From an uncultured bacterium (GTDB taxonomy: Bacteria > Bacillota > Clostridia > UBA1381), in the NCBI GenBank assembly GCA_905215805.1, contig CAJMRL010000003.1, positions 1 through 64,000 of the forward strand: DNA of 64,000 nt, given 5' to 3'. The translations under genes and the position numbers were made by a program. Below the pieces are notes generated by a model that saw only the letters and a program-made list of their open reading frames with translations, made no database searches and was not told the DNA's origin. This document shows, one piece after another, positions 63,939-64,000 of this stretch (position 1 is its first letter; each line of letters opens with the position of its first letter).

Positions 63939-63967
63939 TTGATTTTTATTGGTGAAAGTGTTATAAT
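63939..63967 (+). promoter_or_regulatory. Sigma-A promoter at the window end
   Basis: TTGATT at 63939-63944, a 17-nt spacer and TATAAT at 63962-63967. It should serve a gene starting beyond 64000. Confidence 0.65.
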
Positions 63968-64000
63968 TATTATATCAGAAGCGTTAAAAAAATAACAATT

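Overview
The window looks like chromosome of a low-GC, probably gut-dwelling anaerobe of class Clostridia (Bacillota). The evidence is the strong AGGAGG-type ribosome binding sites, TTGACA/TATAAT promoters with 17-bp spacers, an S-layer-homology (SLH) surface protein, DUF4830 and DUF4179 proteins, and AAA-ATPase-like/PD-(D/E)XK proteins that are abundant in gut Clostridia. Secreted and intracellular glycosidases with AraC regulators suggest a plant-polysaccharide degrader. I cannot name a species.

Layout. 1-1.9 kb: the 5' part of an IS481/IS3-like transposase gene (cut by the window edge, minus strand) and a zinc-ribbon/HEPN (AbiU2-like) gene flanked by an imperfect inverted repeat. 2-7.5 kb: a peptide-deformylase-like gene, two AAA-ATPase-like/PD-(D/E)XK proteins, an AraC regulator and a coiled-coil protein built on a 21-bp tandem repeat. 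7.6-14 kb: one 2111-residue secreted GH3 glycosidase with carbohydrate-binding-like modules and a C-terminal rhodanese domain. 14-15.2 kb: two decayed Rhs/YD-repeat fragments around an intact membrane-protein gene.

15.4-34.1 kb is an exopolysaccharide/capsule locus, nearly all on the plus strand with many overlapping start/stop codons. It encodes an initiating phosphoglycosyltransferase, a sugar-nucleotide epimerase/dehydratase, GT4, GT2 and GT32 glycosyltransferases, an acetyltransferase, a Wzy-like polymerase, a DUF1919 protein, a Wzx-like flippase, an acyltransferase-3, and a glycerol-phosphate pair (CDP-glycerol transferase and glycerol-3-phosphate cytidylyltransferase). A nucleotidyltransferase-fold protein follows. 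The middle of the locus is visibly more AT-rich than its flanks. It contains a frameshifted GT2 stub joined to a GT4 3' half, and an in-frame GT4-GT4 chimera, so it appears mosaic.

34-43 kb: an ECF sigma factor overlapping a DUF4179 membrane protein, a P-type ATPase whose promoter spacer carries a perfect 20-bp palindrome, a GH31 glycosidase divergent from an AraC regulator, and a conserved Cys-containing protein whose 3' end coincides with a 32-nt repeat also found about 38 kb away. 43.3-50 kb: the complete F-type ATP synthase operon (atpBEFHAGDC). It sits behind a perfect-consensus promoter that is followed at once by an intrinsic terminator, and it ends in a strongly structured 3' region.

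50-64 kb: a tandem class II aldolase protein with a degenerate second half, a Cys-rich lipoprotein, a holin-like protein, DUF5662, cardiolipin synthase, a secreted protein followed by a 62-residue peptide with a Gly-Gly site, DUF4830, FtsH, a 1041-residue SLH protein, a small Gln/Lys/Thr-rich protein, and a CmpB-like membrane protein. The strongest unexplained signals are the terminator in the atp leader, the ATPase promoter palindrome, the zinc-ribbon/HEPN fusion, the GH3-rhodanese protein, the Rhs remnants and the two glycosyltransferase chimeras.
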